NCBI GenBank assembly: GCA_003254885.1
Contig: QANT01006496.1
Location: forward strand, 185,816-249,815
Length of the DNA: 64,000 nt
Reading direction: 5' to 3'
Source of the DNA: Purshia tridentata
Lineage: Eukaryota; Streptophyta; Magnoliopsida; Rosales; Rosaceae
Under the pieces are notes generated by a model. That model was not told the origin of the DNA. It did not search any database and saw only the letters and a program-made list of their open reading frames with translations. Shown piece after piece: positions 1 to 11,968 of this stretch (position 1 is its first letter; each line of letters starts with the position of its first letter). The translations under genes and the position numbers were made by a program.

Positions 1-391
1 CAGCACAATAAGGAATCCAAGAGTCTGTGCGATACTCCTCCCCAATTTCAACACCTTCTTTCTTCATTGCCTCGCACAGTTGGGACTGGAACTGAAGCAA
101 TGAAACCGAGGGAGTTGGTGACAGAAACAGGACATTGTTGTCATTTGGAAGGCTCCCAATTGAAGAGAAAGACAAGGCCAAAGGTTCTTGCCTCGAAGCG
201 AAGGCTCTGATGATGTTTTCGAGCCTTGCGGGTTCAATGAAGGGGCTGGAGAAAAGGGTGATGTGAGGGCGTGATTCGATTTCAATGAGTTGGGTACTAA
301 TCTGACGGCGAGCGAGCACGTTCCAAGCTTTCAAAACCTGGTTTTCGAGTGCTGGATCGAAGTAAAGCTCGATTGCATAGCCTTGTGACAT
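1..391 (-). CDS. 2H phosphoesterase / LigT-like (2'-5' RNA ligase superfamily) protein, 5' part only
   Basis: An open frame runs from the ATG at 391 to the window edge (130 codons, no stop, no intron visible). It starts MSQGYAIELYFDPALENQ and contains the first H-x-T signature of the 2H family, PHITL (His43, Thr45). The second HxT motif, needed for a complete active site, would lie beyond position 1. Family members hydrolyse 2',3'-cyclic phosphates or ADP-ribose 1'',2''-cyclic phosphate; the exact substrate here is unknown. The gene is head to head with the first DEG9 copy, with about 1.6 kb between the two start codons. A GA microsatellite at 898-922 lies in the shared upstream region. From memory, Arabidopsis At5g40190, next to DEG9, belongs to the same family, which supports the call. 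Confidence 0.85.
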   Translation of the reverse strand, partial: MSQGYAIELYFDPALENQVLKAWNVLARRQISTQLIEIESRPHITLFSSPFIEPARLENIIRAFASRQEPLALSFSSIGSLPNDNNVLFLSPTPSVSLLQFQSQLCEAMKKEGVEIGEEYRTDSWIPYCA

Positions 392-897
392 TGCCTTGGA
401 ATTGAAATTTCGAGAAAAAGTTGGCGAATTGGATCAAATTCAGCCCAACCCACTAACGCGAATTCAGATCTCAGAATTCCCAGAAAGGAAAATGAACGAT
501 AAATGAAAATCCAAGTGACCCAATACTGTAAATCGTTCTTTTCAAAAAAGAAAACCTATAGATTTACTGGACAATAGCAAAACACAGAGAAAAGGAAATA
601 CCCAAGTGATATTGAGATCAAAGAAAGCCTGAGAAGTGAAATGAGAACTGGGGAGCAAAGACGGAAGAGAGAAAAAGAGTTTAGAAGGGTATTGAAAATA
701 AGAGAGAAATAAACACATGTGCAATGGTAGATTAAAGTTTCAGTCAGAAAGAGACAGAGGGAATAAAGGGCAGTAAAAATCAAAGAGAGAAGGCTCAAAA
801 GGGAGTTTCTTTCGCAATAGCCAATAGACTCTGTAGCAGCGTAGTTACGATTTCTTTCTTTGGCAATTACAGACTATACAGTGAAAGATAAGATAAT

Positions 898-922
898 GAG
901 AGAGAGAGAGAGAGAGAGAGAG
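898..922. repeat. (GA)n microsatellite
   Basis: About 12 uninterrupted GA units lie upstream of the LigT-like start codon, probably in its 5' leader or promoter. GA/CT tracts are common in plant core promoters. The rest of 392-2023 is AT-rich spacer in which I see no gene; the short open frames there show no recognisable protein. Confidence 0.9.
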
Positions 923-2023
923 TGGGAGGGGGCCTTGCACCTTCTCGTTGTTGAAGAGTAGGGTGCAAGGTCACCTGTTTTAGGTGGTTGCCTGGTTGGG
1001 TTCAACACTTCAACTCGCTCAAAAATGAACCCTCAAATTCAATAGTCAAGACTAAAGAATCAAAATTGAAATTTGAAAGAATACAAAGAAAATATTAATT
1101 GATTGGCATAAGGAAAAAGGTTAATTAATAAATTAATTAGTGCATAATTGATTGTAAATCCATTGTTTTTAAAATAGTAATTGCCCAGTGCGATTTTTTT
1201 TTGGTCCGAAGTGACCAGTGCTTTTTGAGTGATGGTACTCCTTTTAAGGGGCATTTAAATAAAAAATAAAGAAGAAGAAAAGATACCAATAAAAGGAAAA
1301 AGAGAAAATATAGATAATTTGCCATTATAAAATTGTAATCCTATTTAAGTTCATTTATTGACTATCTAATAAGGGCATAATGTCACTTTGGATCTGATGA
1401 AATGATGAATTGTGATTATAAAGTGTTTATGGAATTTACTTAAAAAAGAAGTATTTATAAAAAAATATGGAACGGTGATATTATTTGTTTATTGTATATA
1501 TTTATCATTGTTTGATAAAAGAGGTAAACACATAAATATATAAGAGTTATAAATGTTTAGATAACTATTCATCTTGTTCATACTCAATTTGTTTTCTCAA
1601 AATTTACATCTTACCTTTTTTATATCAAAATTTATATTATAATTTTTTTCTCTCAAAATTTTAACAGCTTAAGTTCTCTATAGAGTGGAAATACTCTACT
1701 TGTGATAATGAGTTAGAATTATGATAACATCGTGCCATCATGTATGAGCGAACTAATAAACCCACCATATCTACTAAAGCCCAACTAAATTCAACCAATC
1801 CATCACATATATACTTTTGATCATGGGCCGGGTGTATAAGTTGTAGGCCCAATTCCCAGCTTTCCTTTCTTCTCTTTCAATCTGCCACCACGTCTGATTC
1901 AAAAAAGGGAGGTGTTGATTCTGGAGTTTCCGCCCGTAATAAAAGCCCTAATTACAAGCTTCACATCTCTCAAACCCACAGAGAAACCCTTTTTTCTTTT
2001 TATTTCTCCAAAAATTAGCAAAA

Positions 2024-5000
2024 ATGGGTGAAAAAAAAAGAAAGAGAGGACCAAAACCCAAAACCCCAGCAGCTATAGATACCAGTACCACCACCATGGA
2101 TATCCAATACACCAACCCCACTACCACAACCACTACAAACGACGTCGTTCCAGTTCCTTCGACCGAACCCACCAGCGACCCCAGTAGCTCTCAGCCCACT
2201 CGCCGTGGACGAGGCCGGCCCAGAAAGACCGAGAAGACCAACATGGCGGCTTCCCCGGAACGCCGAAGCTTGAGACACGTGGAACACAACGGCGGCGATG
2301 GTGGGCATGCCCTGGCTCTAGTTTCGGAGCCACCACTGATGGTGCCGAGCTGGGAGAGCGTGGCGAGAGTGGTCCCTGCCATGGACGCCGTGGTGAAGGT
2401 GTTTTGCGTGCACACGGAGCCGAATTTCTCGTTGCCGTGGCAGAGAAAGAGGCAGTACAGTTCGAGTAGTAGTGGGTTTATCATTGGGGGCAGGAGGGTC
2501 TTGACCAATGCGCATTCTGTTGAGCATCATACCCAGGTTAAGCTCAAGAAACGTGGCTCTGAAACTAAGTACTTGGCCACTGTGTTAGCCATTGGGACCG
2601 AGTGTGATATTGGTATGCAACATTTGGCTTCGTTTATTTGTTTTTGAGTTCTGAGCTAATTTGTAATGAGTTTTGTCAATCGGTGGTTAAGTGGGACTAA
2701 TCTTCTGTTGACAAATTGTGGTATAAAGTTGCATTTGAGAAATATAATTAGTTTGTTGATTTGAATTGGAAACAGAATGCAGTTTGTTTATTTAAACATT
2801 TAGTGTAATATTATAGATATAACTGCCTGATTTATGACTTTAATATTCTTAATATGCTTATGTAATGAATTAGCTAAGAAGTAGTTTGAAAATGCAGATT
2901 ACTTATTTTTGAGTTCCGAAAATTATTAGGATTCAAATTAGATGTCGGTTACTCATCCAATTTATTGAGTTCTTAAATAAAGAATATAACCTCAAAAATC
3001 ATAATCTGTATTGGTGTGGCAATGATGTATCATGTGTTGCATTCAACTTTTTTGATTATCTGTTATGTGCTTTACTTTTTCATTTGGTATGCTATGAAAA
3101 AGTTGATGGTGATATAAGAATTTAATATGTATATTAAATTCATGAGTTCTGCAATTGAAGGGTTCTTATTCCTTTTTTCATGATGCTTCAGCAATGCTTA
3201 CAGTGAGTGATGATGAGTTCTGGGAAGGAGTTTCACCTGTGGAGTTTGGGGAGTTGCCCGCACTCCAAGATGCTGTGACTGTCGTGGGCTACCCTATTGG
3301 GGGTGACACAATATCTGTGACAAGTGGTGTTGTGTCACGTATGGAGATACTGTCTTATGTTCATGGGTCAACTGAGCTTCTGGGACTGCAGGTTATATCT
3401 TCTGCACAGCATTTTCTATATGTACTATGAATACCTATTATTGATATTTACTGGTTTCCTGGTTTCGTTTCTCCTCGTGATGCTTTTGCAGATAGATGCT
3501 GCAATAAACTCTGGAAACTCTGGTGGGCCTGCCTTTAATGATAAGGGAAAATGTGTGGGTATCGCATTTCAGTCTCTGAAGCATGAAGATGTGGAAAATA
3601 TAGGCTACGTCATACCAACACCAGTTATAATGCACTTCATTCATGATTATGAGAAGAATGGGTCATATACAGGTTTGTTAGTTTTTACTTTCTGACACTA
3701 GTAGCCCAAACCAAAAAAGTAAAAACAAAGAAAAAAGGAAGAAAGACAAGCCACAACAGAAATCCATTTAATATTGACCTTCCAGCACATATGACTGACA
3801 GTCCAGTCCACTGTGGACACATTGAACATTGGGTCATTATTTGTTTTGGGTGATTGAAATTCTTCTTCTCCTCTTCTTACTTTTCTTATTGTTAATTGTG
3901 GTACAGGGTTCCCGGTTATTGGAGTTGAGTGGCAAAAGATGGAAAATCCTGATCTGCGGACATCAATGGGGATGAGACCTGATCAAAAGGGTGTGCGTAT
4001 AAGAAGAATTGAACCTACAGCTCCAGAATCTAATGTTCTGAAGCCGTCTGATGTTATTCTTAGCTTTGATGGGGTTAATATTGCTAATGATGGAACAGGT
4101 AAACTTTTTCCTTTTTCTTTCCTTATTGCCCTTGAAGGAGAACAGTTTTTTTCTTCAAGTCACTTTATTTTTCCTTAAAAAGTAATTTGTGTAGAATTGG
4201 TAATCATTGAAGTCTTTTATAGTGAAGGGTCGATCAAATTGATTATTTCCATAAGTTTGGCATGATCGTGACCTGTAACTCTTATTGGCATTCTTCGTAG
4301 AAAAGTGGCATTTGAGCAATCTCAATTGAAGTGTGACATTTGGTTCTCATTATTATTATTTTTATGTTCTTTAGCATAAGCTTTTATATAATCGTTGTTA
4401 ATACTCTCTTTGGTATCAATTTCTAGTTCCATTCAGGCATGGAGAGCGCATAGGATTCAGTTACCTTGTCTCTCAAAAATATACTGGTGATAATGCTCTA
4501 GTAAAAGTTCTTCGTAACTCAGAGATACTTGAATTCAACATAACACTTGCAACTCACAAGCGACTCATCCCACCACACATCAAGGGCAAACCTCCTTCAT
4601 ATTATATCATTGCTGGATTTGTTTTTGCAGCTGTATCTGTTCCATACCTGCGTTCTGAGGTGTGCCATTAATTTCATACTTCCAATGTTCTCTCTCTCTC
4701 TCTCTGTGTATCTGTTCCAAACTTGGATGTGCCCAATGCCATGTCCGAGTTTAATTAATTAAATGAAGATAGTAGATTTAAGGTTTGGTCTGTAAAAGGA
4801 ATTTTTTTCATTAGTATGTTACTAAACTTAACCTATGGATTTTCATTCATTTTCAGTATGGAAAGGATTATGAATTTGACGCTCCAGTCAAACTGTTGGA
4901 TAAGCATCTACATGCAATGGCGCAGTCTATCGATGAACAGCTTGTTGTTGTTTCTCAGGTTTCTCTCTGCCATCCATCTTTCCCATGCTTCACTGTTTTA

Positions 5001-5580
5001 CTGTAAGTTTTGTTGACTCTACTCTCATGGCTTACATGAGTTCAAATTTGTGTAGGTACTTGTTGCTGACATTAATATTGGATATGAGGACATCGTTAAC
5101 ACTCAGGTTAGAGAATATGTCACACACCTTGGTTCTTTGTTCTTTTTCTTTTCTCTTTTAGTGAATTATTCTTTTTATTTTTGTGTGTTTGTGATGCAAC
5201 AAATGGTGATGAGATAAAATTTGCGACATTACATTGTAATGCACTTGTTCAATCATTCTTCTATCTGTGTAGGTTCTTGCATTCAATGGTAAGCCTGTGA
5301 ATAATCTGAAGAAATTGGCCAACATGGTGGAGAATTGTGATGATAAGTACCTAAAGTTTGACCTAGAATACAATCAGGTCCTCTATCTTTCTCTTTCTCA
5401 CTTAATTCTCAAAGATGCGCCATATGCATGCATGCACTGCATTTTGCTTTTGGTGGCTGAATTGCATACCTCTGTGTGCAGATGGTTGTCCTACAAACAA
5501 AAACTGCCAAGGCAGCAACTTTAGATATCCTCCTGACACATTGCATACCTTCAGCCATGTCTGATGACCTTAAAACATAA
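2024..5580 (+). CDS. DEG9: DEG9 serine protease, copy 1 (complete, 9 exons, 583 aa)
   Basis: Exons: 2024-2612, 3192-3391, 3492-3672, 3907-4098, 4427-4659, 4857-4958, 5056-5106, 5273-5377, 5482-5580. All junctions are GT-AG and the phases close to 583 codons plus stop, close to Arabidopsis DEG9. The trypsin-like HtrA core has His164 (TNAHSV), Asp195 (TECDIAM) and Ser273 in SGNSGGP, so the catalytic triad is intact. A PDZ region follows ([29 protein letters not shown]). The N terminus is very basic ([13 protein letters not shown]) and has an AT-hook-like RRGRGRPRK at about residues 60-68, fitting the nuclear/nucleolar location known for DEG9. The first ATG in frame follows an A-rich leader. The protein ends at a TAA in the sequence DDLKT-stop, where copy 2 reads on into repeats. 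Confidence 0.95.
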
Positions 5581-8053
5581 GAGAAGATTTATCTGCAATT
5601 CCCCAGAAATGAACTTTAGAATGCTCGTAGAGGAAGTGAGTGAGTATAGCACCACACGGATTTCATGTTCATCCGGCGAATAGAAGCTGGCAATTTTGTG
5701 GCTATTTTGGTGTCATAATCTGCTAGTATCCGCACACATTTTGTATCAATTATACGCTGGGGTTCTTTTTCATTTTGTATCAGTTAATTAATTTTCATTG
5801 AGTAGAACCAGAAGAAAGCATGGGAGGAAATGATGGCTTGTTTTCCTAGATTGAGCAGCGTCTCATGATCTTTTACATAGAAAGTAAAAACATGTCGGCA
5901 GTATCAAGGAATATTTTCTCACCGGCATAGGTGTTAGAGAGATTTATAGAAGTTTAACTGTTCAGTTACCTCCCCCTGTTGGGGATTATATAATATATTG
6001 CCGTGGTCTTTTTCATTTCATCCAAATTACTAATTATCAAGGTGTTAAATTTCGTTTTTTGGGGGTATGGAAATTTTAATACTAATTTATTAATTTTTTG
6101 CCGAAATTTCGGCAAAATTTCGCCCACTATTCACACCTCAATAAAAAACTCAAATTGATGGCTTTCTGGTTGTTGTTGAGGCAAGGGAAGGGTACTATGA
6201 GGTCTAGCTCGATAAGAGGAAGAGATCTTGGGTGGTTTGGGGTCTCGTCGTGGCCGGAAATGGGAGATTGCCAGTCGGAAGGCGTGACTGGTTTTGCGTC
6301 ACTGCGTCCGTGGATGGTCGGATGAGTGATCTGAAACCACCAGTGCAAAGGCGTCGTCGATAGCTTTCTAACGACACCAAATAGCTGGAATCGGAGCTCA
6401 AATGAAAGAGATATAAGCGATCAAAGTTTGGTCAAAGAAGAGGTGAGGAGAGAGAAAGTGTAGAGGAGAGAGAGTGCTCGGGAAAGAAGAAGAAGACCAG
6501 ATCTGATCTGACCTAAAATTACCATTTTGCCCTTATGCTTCAAATATTTGTAATTTGAGCTACGTAACTCCGATTCGCAATCCATTTTCGCCTACATACT
6601 CGTGAGTTCGAGTTCTATCCAGCAATGCCAAAATCATAATTTATAAGGATACAATTTAATTATTTCCCCTTAAATCCAAACTTTTATATTAAGGGTATAC
6701 TTGTCCAAATCTTTAAATAAATCACCAATTAACGATCAGAGTCTGAAAAATGTTCCGATAATTCCTATGGGTTCCTCTCTTTCTATCCAGCAATGCCAAA
6801 ATCATAATTTATAAGTATACAATTTAATTATTTCCCCTTAAATCCAAACTTTTATATTAAGGGTATACTCGTCCAAATCTTTAAATAAATCACCAATTAA
6901 CGATCAGAGTCCGAAAAATGTTCCGATAATTCCTATGGGTTCCTCTCATCTTGTACCATTTTTTATTACCTTAACTTCAAATTTTAATTACCCATTCCTC
7001 ATTCAATTTAATTTATATGTTTCTAAATAATTCTCAATAACTTCTATAAATATTTAATTAGTTAAATTACTTCGTCAAAAATCCTTATAACCTCAAATAA
7101 ATCTCTAAGAATCTCCAAACATTTATTTTGTCTCCACTTCAAGAATCTCCAAACCTTATATAAGGCACATAACACAAATCATAACCTCAAATAATATTCC
7201 ATGAATCTTCAAAATTTGTTGTTGTCTCCAAATCAATTTAATAAAATTTTCTTAGGTCTCACAACTCAACTTTTCTTTAAGCTTTTTCAGTCTATAACCA
7301 ATAAATTAACATTCTTAATAAAATTCAGATCAAGTTATTATATGATTATTTATGTTTAATTTATGATTCAAAATTATAGTATAAATAAAATTAAGGTATT
7401 TATTCAATAAAACATATGTAATTATTAATTAGTGAACCATTTTTTGTACAGTATTTGTCTCCAGCGCATTATATTCATCTTATATCACATGAAACCCATT
7501 ATATAATTTGGTTTCTTCAATGTTTTTTATCAAAGTAGTAGATAATATGTTAAATAAATATATGGTAAAGTTTCATTCAAAATTTCTGTATTTTAATAGT
7601 AATTTCCGTCATTTCCGTTTAATTTTGGTCAAAATTTCCATCGAAAATTTCCACAAAACCAAAATTTATCTCCTTGCTAATTACCTAGTTATTGAATCTT
7701 CCATTTGCTTTTGTTTTAGCATAAGAAAATAAATAATGATTGCACCAACAATCGATCACTTCTACAAATCCAGCCCAACTCAAATAAAATTATAAAACCA
7801 AGCAGGTGGCAGCGTGAGCGTGTTGGTGTTTCATGCCCTCTACTCCTCTGCTACCGCGTACAATGCAGATTCGAGGAAGCAGACTGTTGACTCTGGAGGA
7901 GTCTAGTCTCCGGCCGCCACGAAAAAAAGCCATTTTATATGACGACTTACCCACCGACTGACCGACCCCTGTTGGATATCATTTTATAAAAGAAACAAAA
8001 AATGTTAAAAACCCAAAACCCCATCGTTCACAGATACCGATACCTCCACCACC
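5581..8053. other. spacer between the two DEG9 copies, repeat-containing
   Basis: There is no supported gene here. The first 400 bases look like the 3' UTR and downstream region of copy 1. From about 6050 to 7700 the DNA is AT-rich and contains a 12-bp palindrome (ccgaaatttcgg, near 6100), a 168-bp tandem duplication (separate entry) and AAATTTC-type words in opposite orientation at its two ends (about 6050-6125 and 7585-7660). That resembles a degraded non-autonomous DNA element, but I cannot define terminal repeats or a target duplication. Positions 7983-8053 are a decayed version of the DEG9 copy 1 N-terminal coding region (see copy 2). Confidence 0.6.
6613..6947. repeat. 168-bp tandem duplication
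   Basis: 6613-6780 and 6781-6947 are nearly identical direct copies (I count about three substitutions). Both begin ttctatccagcaatgcc and end with cctatgggttcctctc. They lie in the non-coding DNA between the DEG9 copies, so the duplication is recent and apparently unselected. Confidence 0.9.
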
Positions 8054-11000
8054 ATGCATCTCCAATACATCAATCCCACCTCCACAACCACCGTAAACGA
8101 CGCCGTCTCAACCCCCAAGATAGCGGCCAGACTTGTGGGCGACCAAAACGGCGATTGTGGTTGTGGGCGCGACTTGGGTCTCGTTTCGCAGCCACCGCCG
8201 ACGGTGCCCAGGTGGGAGAGAGTGGGGAGAGTGGTCCCGGCCATGGACGCGGTGGTGAAGGTTTTTTGCGTGCACACGGAGCCGAATTTCTCGTTGCCGT
8301 GGCAGAGGAAGAAGCAGTACAGCTCCAGTAGTACTGGGTTTGTGATTGGGGGCAGGAGGGTCTTGACCAATGCGCATTCTGTGGTTCATCACACCCAGGT
8401 TAAGCTCAAGAAACGTGGCTCTGATACCAAGTACTTGGCCACTGTCTTAGCCATCGGAACCGAGTGCGATATTGGTATGCAACATTGAGCTTCTTTTGTT
8501 CGCTGCTAAAGACAACGATCGCCCATATACAAAATTTGAAATTTGTCCTCTTCTTTTAAATTGCACAGTGATTCAAGAGTTATGCAATTCAACATTTGGC
8601 TTCTTTTTTAAAGTTGCATTGTAATTCTTGAGTTATGTAATTTAAGGTTTTTTTTTTTTTTAATTTTTCCTTGGTGATGCTTCAGCGATGCTTACGGTGA
8701 GTGATGACGGGTTCTGGGAAGGGATTTCACCTGTAGAGTTTGGAGAATTGCCTGCACTCCAAGACGCTGTAACTGTTGTGGGATATCCTATTGGGGGTGA
8801 CACAATCTCTGTCACAAGCGGTATTGTATCGCGCATGGAGATACTGTCTTATGTTCATGGGTCGACTGAGCTTCTGGGAATGCAGGTTATATATCTTCTG
8901 ACTTCTGGATATTATTATTGCCTTCTATTCTTGCCGTAAAATTGTAAATACCTGATTTTGGTGTTCTTTCTCCTTGAACTGCTTTTGCAGATTGATGCTG
9001 CAATAAACTCTGGAAACTCTGGTGGGCCTGCTTTTAATGATAAGGGAAAATGCGTTGGTATTGCATTTCAGTCTCTCAAACATGAAGATGTCGAAAATAT
9101 AGGCTATGTCATACCAATACCAGTTATTATGCACTTCATTCAAGATTATGAGAAGAATGGGGCATATACAGGTTTGTTAGTGTGTACTTCTTGCCACTAC
9201 CAACTCAAGGGAAGTAGAAAGAAAAAAAAAACGGGTCTGCACTATAGTTGTTATTTGTAGATGGTCCTACCAGCACATATGACTGCCTGTCCAGTGGGGA
9301 CACCGGACATGCTGAACTTGGGCCATTTTCATGTTAGGAGTCTTGGACCGAGTTAAATTAGTTTCCTGCTACTTTGTTTCTGATTGTCATTTGCGGTGAT
9401 TCAGGGTTCCCAATTCTTGGGATTGAGTGGCAAACAATGGAAAATCCTGATCTGTGCAGGTCAGTGGGGATGGGACCTGATCAGAAGGGTGTGCGCATCA
9501 GAAGAATGGAACCTACAGCTCCAGAATTTCAGGTTCTGAAGCCATCTGATGTTATTCTTAGCTTTGATGCGGTTAATATTGCTAATGATGGCACAGGTAA
9601 ACTTTTTCTTCTTCTTTTTTGAATGATTGTTTTTCTCTTTCCAAGTCACTTTTGCATTCATGCGTGTGTTGGCATGGTGGTGATGTACCATGGCATTCTT
9701 AATGAGGTGTGACATATTACGTATGGTATTTGGAGACCAGATTCTTGTTATTATTATTAGTTCTATTATCATATGTGCATTTTTTTGGTGAACTATCATA
9801 TGCACTATTTTAAAAAAGTGAATTTTTCAGACAGAATAAGTTTCATTATATCCAGTATTAACACTTATTTTGGTATCAATTCTCTAGTTCCATTCAGGCA
9901 TGGAGAGCGCATCGGTTTCACTTACCTCGTCTCTCAGAAATACATTGGTGATAATGCTCTAGTAAAAGTTCTTCGCAACTCAGAGACACTTGAATTCAAC
10001 ATAAAACTTGCAAAGCACAAGGAACTCATCCCGTCACACATTGATGGCAGACCTCCTTCATATTATATCATTGCTGGATTTGTTTTCACAGCTGTGTCTC
10101 TTCCATACCTGCGTTCTGAGGTCCGCCCTTAATTTCCATTTCTCTGTCTCTCTCTCTCTATCATCTTTTCTCATTTTCTTTTATCTTCCCTTGTATGTCT
10201 ATGCCTTTATTAGTTCCTGCCCAATGCCACATCCAAGTTAATTAACAAAATGAATATAGTAGATTTTTCATTAATATGTTACTAAATCTTAACCTCTGGG
10301 TTTTAATTAATTTCCAGTTTGGAAATATATTTGACGTTCCGATCAAACTTTTGGACAAGCATTTACATGGAATGGCACAGTCTACCGATGAACAGCTTGT
10401 TGTTGTTTCTCAGGTCTCTCACTCTCTCTCTCACACACACACCCATAGCTTTGCCATGTTTTTCTATATTAGTGTAAGTTTTTTTTGTTACCTTGCTTTC
10501 ATGGCTTATATTGTTCAAAATTGTGCTAGGTACTTGTTGCTGACATTAATATTGGATATGAGAACATCGTTAATAATCAGGTCAGGGAATATGTCACAAA
10601 ACTCAGTTTTTTTATTATATTATTTTAATTATTACTTTTAAACTCATGAGAAAACCTCACCTTTTCTGAAATATCACTGAATGCACTTGTTAAAATTATT
10701 CTTGTATCTGTGTAGGTTCTTACCTTCAATGATAAGCCTGTGAAGAATTTGAAGAACTTGGCTAGCATGGTTGAGAATTGTGATGAAGAGTACCTAAAGT
10801 TTGGCCTAGAATACAATCAGGTTCTCTGTCTATTTCTCTCTTTCACTCGTGCACAGATGCATGCATACATGCTCTGCGTTTTTTGATGGCTGAATTGCAT
10901 GCTTTCTGTGCAGATGGTTGTTCTACAGACAAAAACTGCGAAGGTGGCAACTTTAGATATCCTCATGACACATTGCATATCATCGGCCATGTCTGATGAC

Positions 11001-11180
11001 CTTAAGACCAAAGATAATATTTTGGAGGAAGTACAGTCTATTACTGATGACCATAAGACTAAAGGTAAGGTTTTAGAGGAAGTAAAGGCTATATCTGATG
11101 ACCATAAGACTAAAGAGAAGATTTTAGAGGAAGTACAGAAGACCACTTGTCCTTCAGCTGTCCGTATAAATGAATTTTAG
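8054..11180 (+). CDS. DEG9-like serine protease, copy 2 (9 exons, 581 aa, altered ends)
   Basis: Exons: 8054-8474, 8686-8885, 8991-9171, 9405-9596, 9888-10120, 10318-10413, 10530-10580, 10716-10820, 10914-11180. The exon phases match copy 1, and the triad is kept (His108, Asp139, Ser217 in SGNSGGP). The start is ATG 8054, equal to Met25 of copy 1. The upstream DNA still resembles copy 1 in this frame ([15 protein letters not shown]) but is closed by a TAA just before it, so the basic MGEKKRKRG segment cannot be translated. The AT-hook-like RGRGRPRK segment is also deleted. Exon 6 is 6 nt shorter than in copy 1. The C terminus extends through three 17-residue repeats (residues 521-571) to end at [10 protein letters not shown]. 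It is probably an active HtrA-type protease, but its nuclear targeting is uncertain. It is a tandem paralogue; no frameshift or broken splice site was seen. Confidence 0.88.
10995..11147 (+). repeat. three 51-bp tandem repeats coding the C-terminal tail of DEG9 copy 2
   Basis: The units are 10995-11045, 11046-11096 and 11097-11147. Each begins gatgacc-taagac and encodes DD(L/H)KTK followed by (I/V)LEEV(Q/K). The unit length is a multiple of three, so the frame is kept. Copy 1 has one degenerate unit at the matching place, in which the lysine codon after KT is TAA. The flanking sequence after the repeats (gaattttagaatgctc) matches copy 1 after its stop. Confidence 0.95.
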
Positions 11181-11968
11181 AATGCTCTCGGAGGAACTGT
11201 GTATAACACTTGTCCCTACAATATAATTTATGTTGCATCATGGATTATGGAGTAGTTAAGGATGAAAGGAAATAACCGCACTTGTACAAGATATATTTTG
11301 GATGGTACAAATATTCTTCTGTTAAAGATAGATATTCTTCCGGTTCAGTGTTATACTGAATAAAGTTATACATGCGTTAAACAGATTTTTATGCAAGAAT
11401 TAACAGTTCCCAATATATGCTCGTTTTTATGAACAGCATATTACATCAGGGTTTGCAACAGAGCAGTTTCCCAAAACATTAGTTCAACATCCTTTACAAA
11501 AACCCATAAAATTCATAACATTCCCGAGGCCTCATAAAGTTAAACTAATGGATTTCTCCAGTGCATTTAATCCACCTTCGACAAATGCAGAGAGTGTAGG
11601 ACAGGACACATTGATAGTTCCTAAGATGCATGCTGGCTTTCAGTCCTGATCTTGAATAGGAGGAGACCTCTTTAAAAAATTAAAGGGCATTTTATGACTG
11701 CCTTTACTCACATGTTAAAAGGAGATGAGCAAAGGCACGTCTCTAGAAGCTTTCATGTACTGTTTCATTTTTTAAAATTTACATGTTAGAATATATTGTT
11801 TCAATGGAGACGGCATGCATGCATTGTGATTCCTCATTGCATTTGCAACATCTGCAATGTATGCTATTCTCCGACCACAAACTATCATATATAAGATTCT
11901 AGAAAGCAAATAGGTGTGGATATACACCTTGCATCTGACTTTCATACACACAACTGTACATGTTTGAT
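11181..11968. other. spacer, converging 3' ends
   Basis: This lies between the 3' end of DEG9 copy 2 (plus) and the 3' end of the first WAT1 gene (minus). It must hold both 3' UTRs. No open frame, RNA gene or strong repeat is visible. Confidence 0.7.

Noticed and set aside
1183-1225. T tract plus ggtcc between two cccagtgc/accagtgc words
   Set aside because: The flanking match is only about 10 bp with a mismatch; it could be chance.
6098-6325. 75-codon open frame between the DEG9 copies
   Set aside because: No recognisable protein; it lies in AT-rich repeat-like DNA.
9762-9806. T tract plus ggtgaa between tatcatatg words, like the TGGCC micro-insertions
   Set aside because: The flanking repeats are imperfect and the insert lacks GGCC, so I do not count it as a member of that family.
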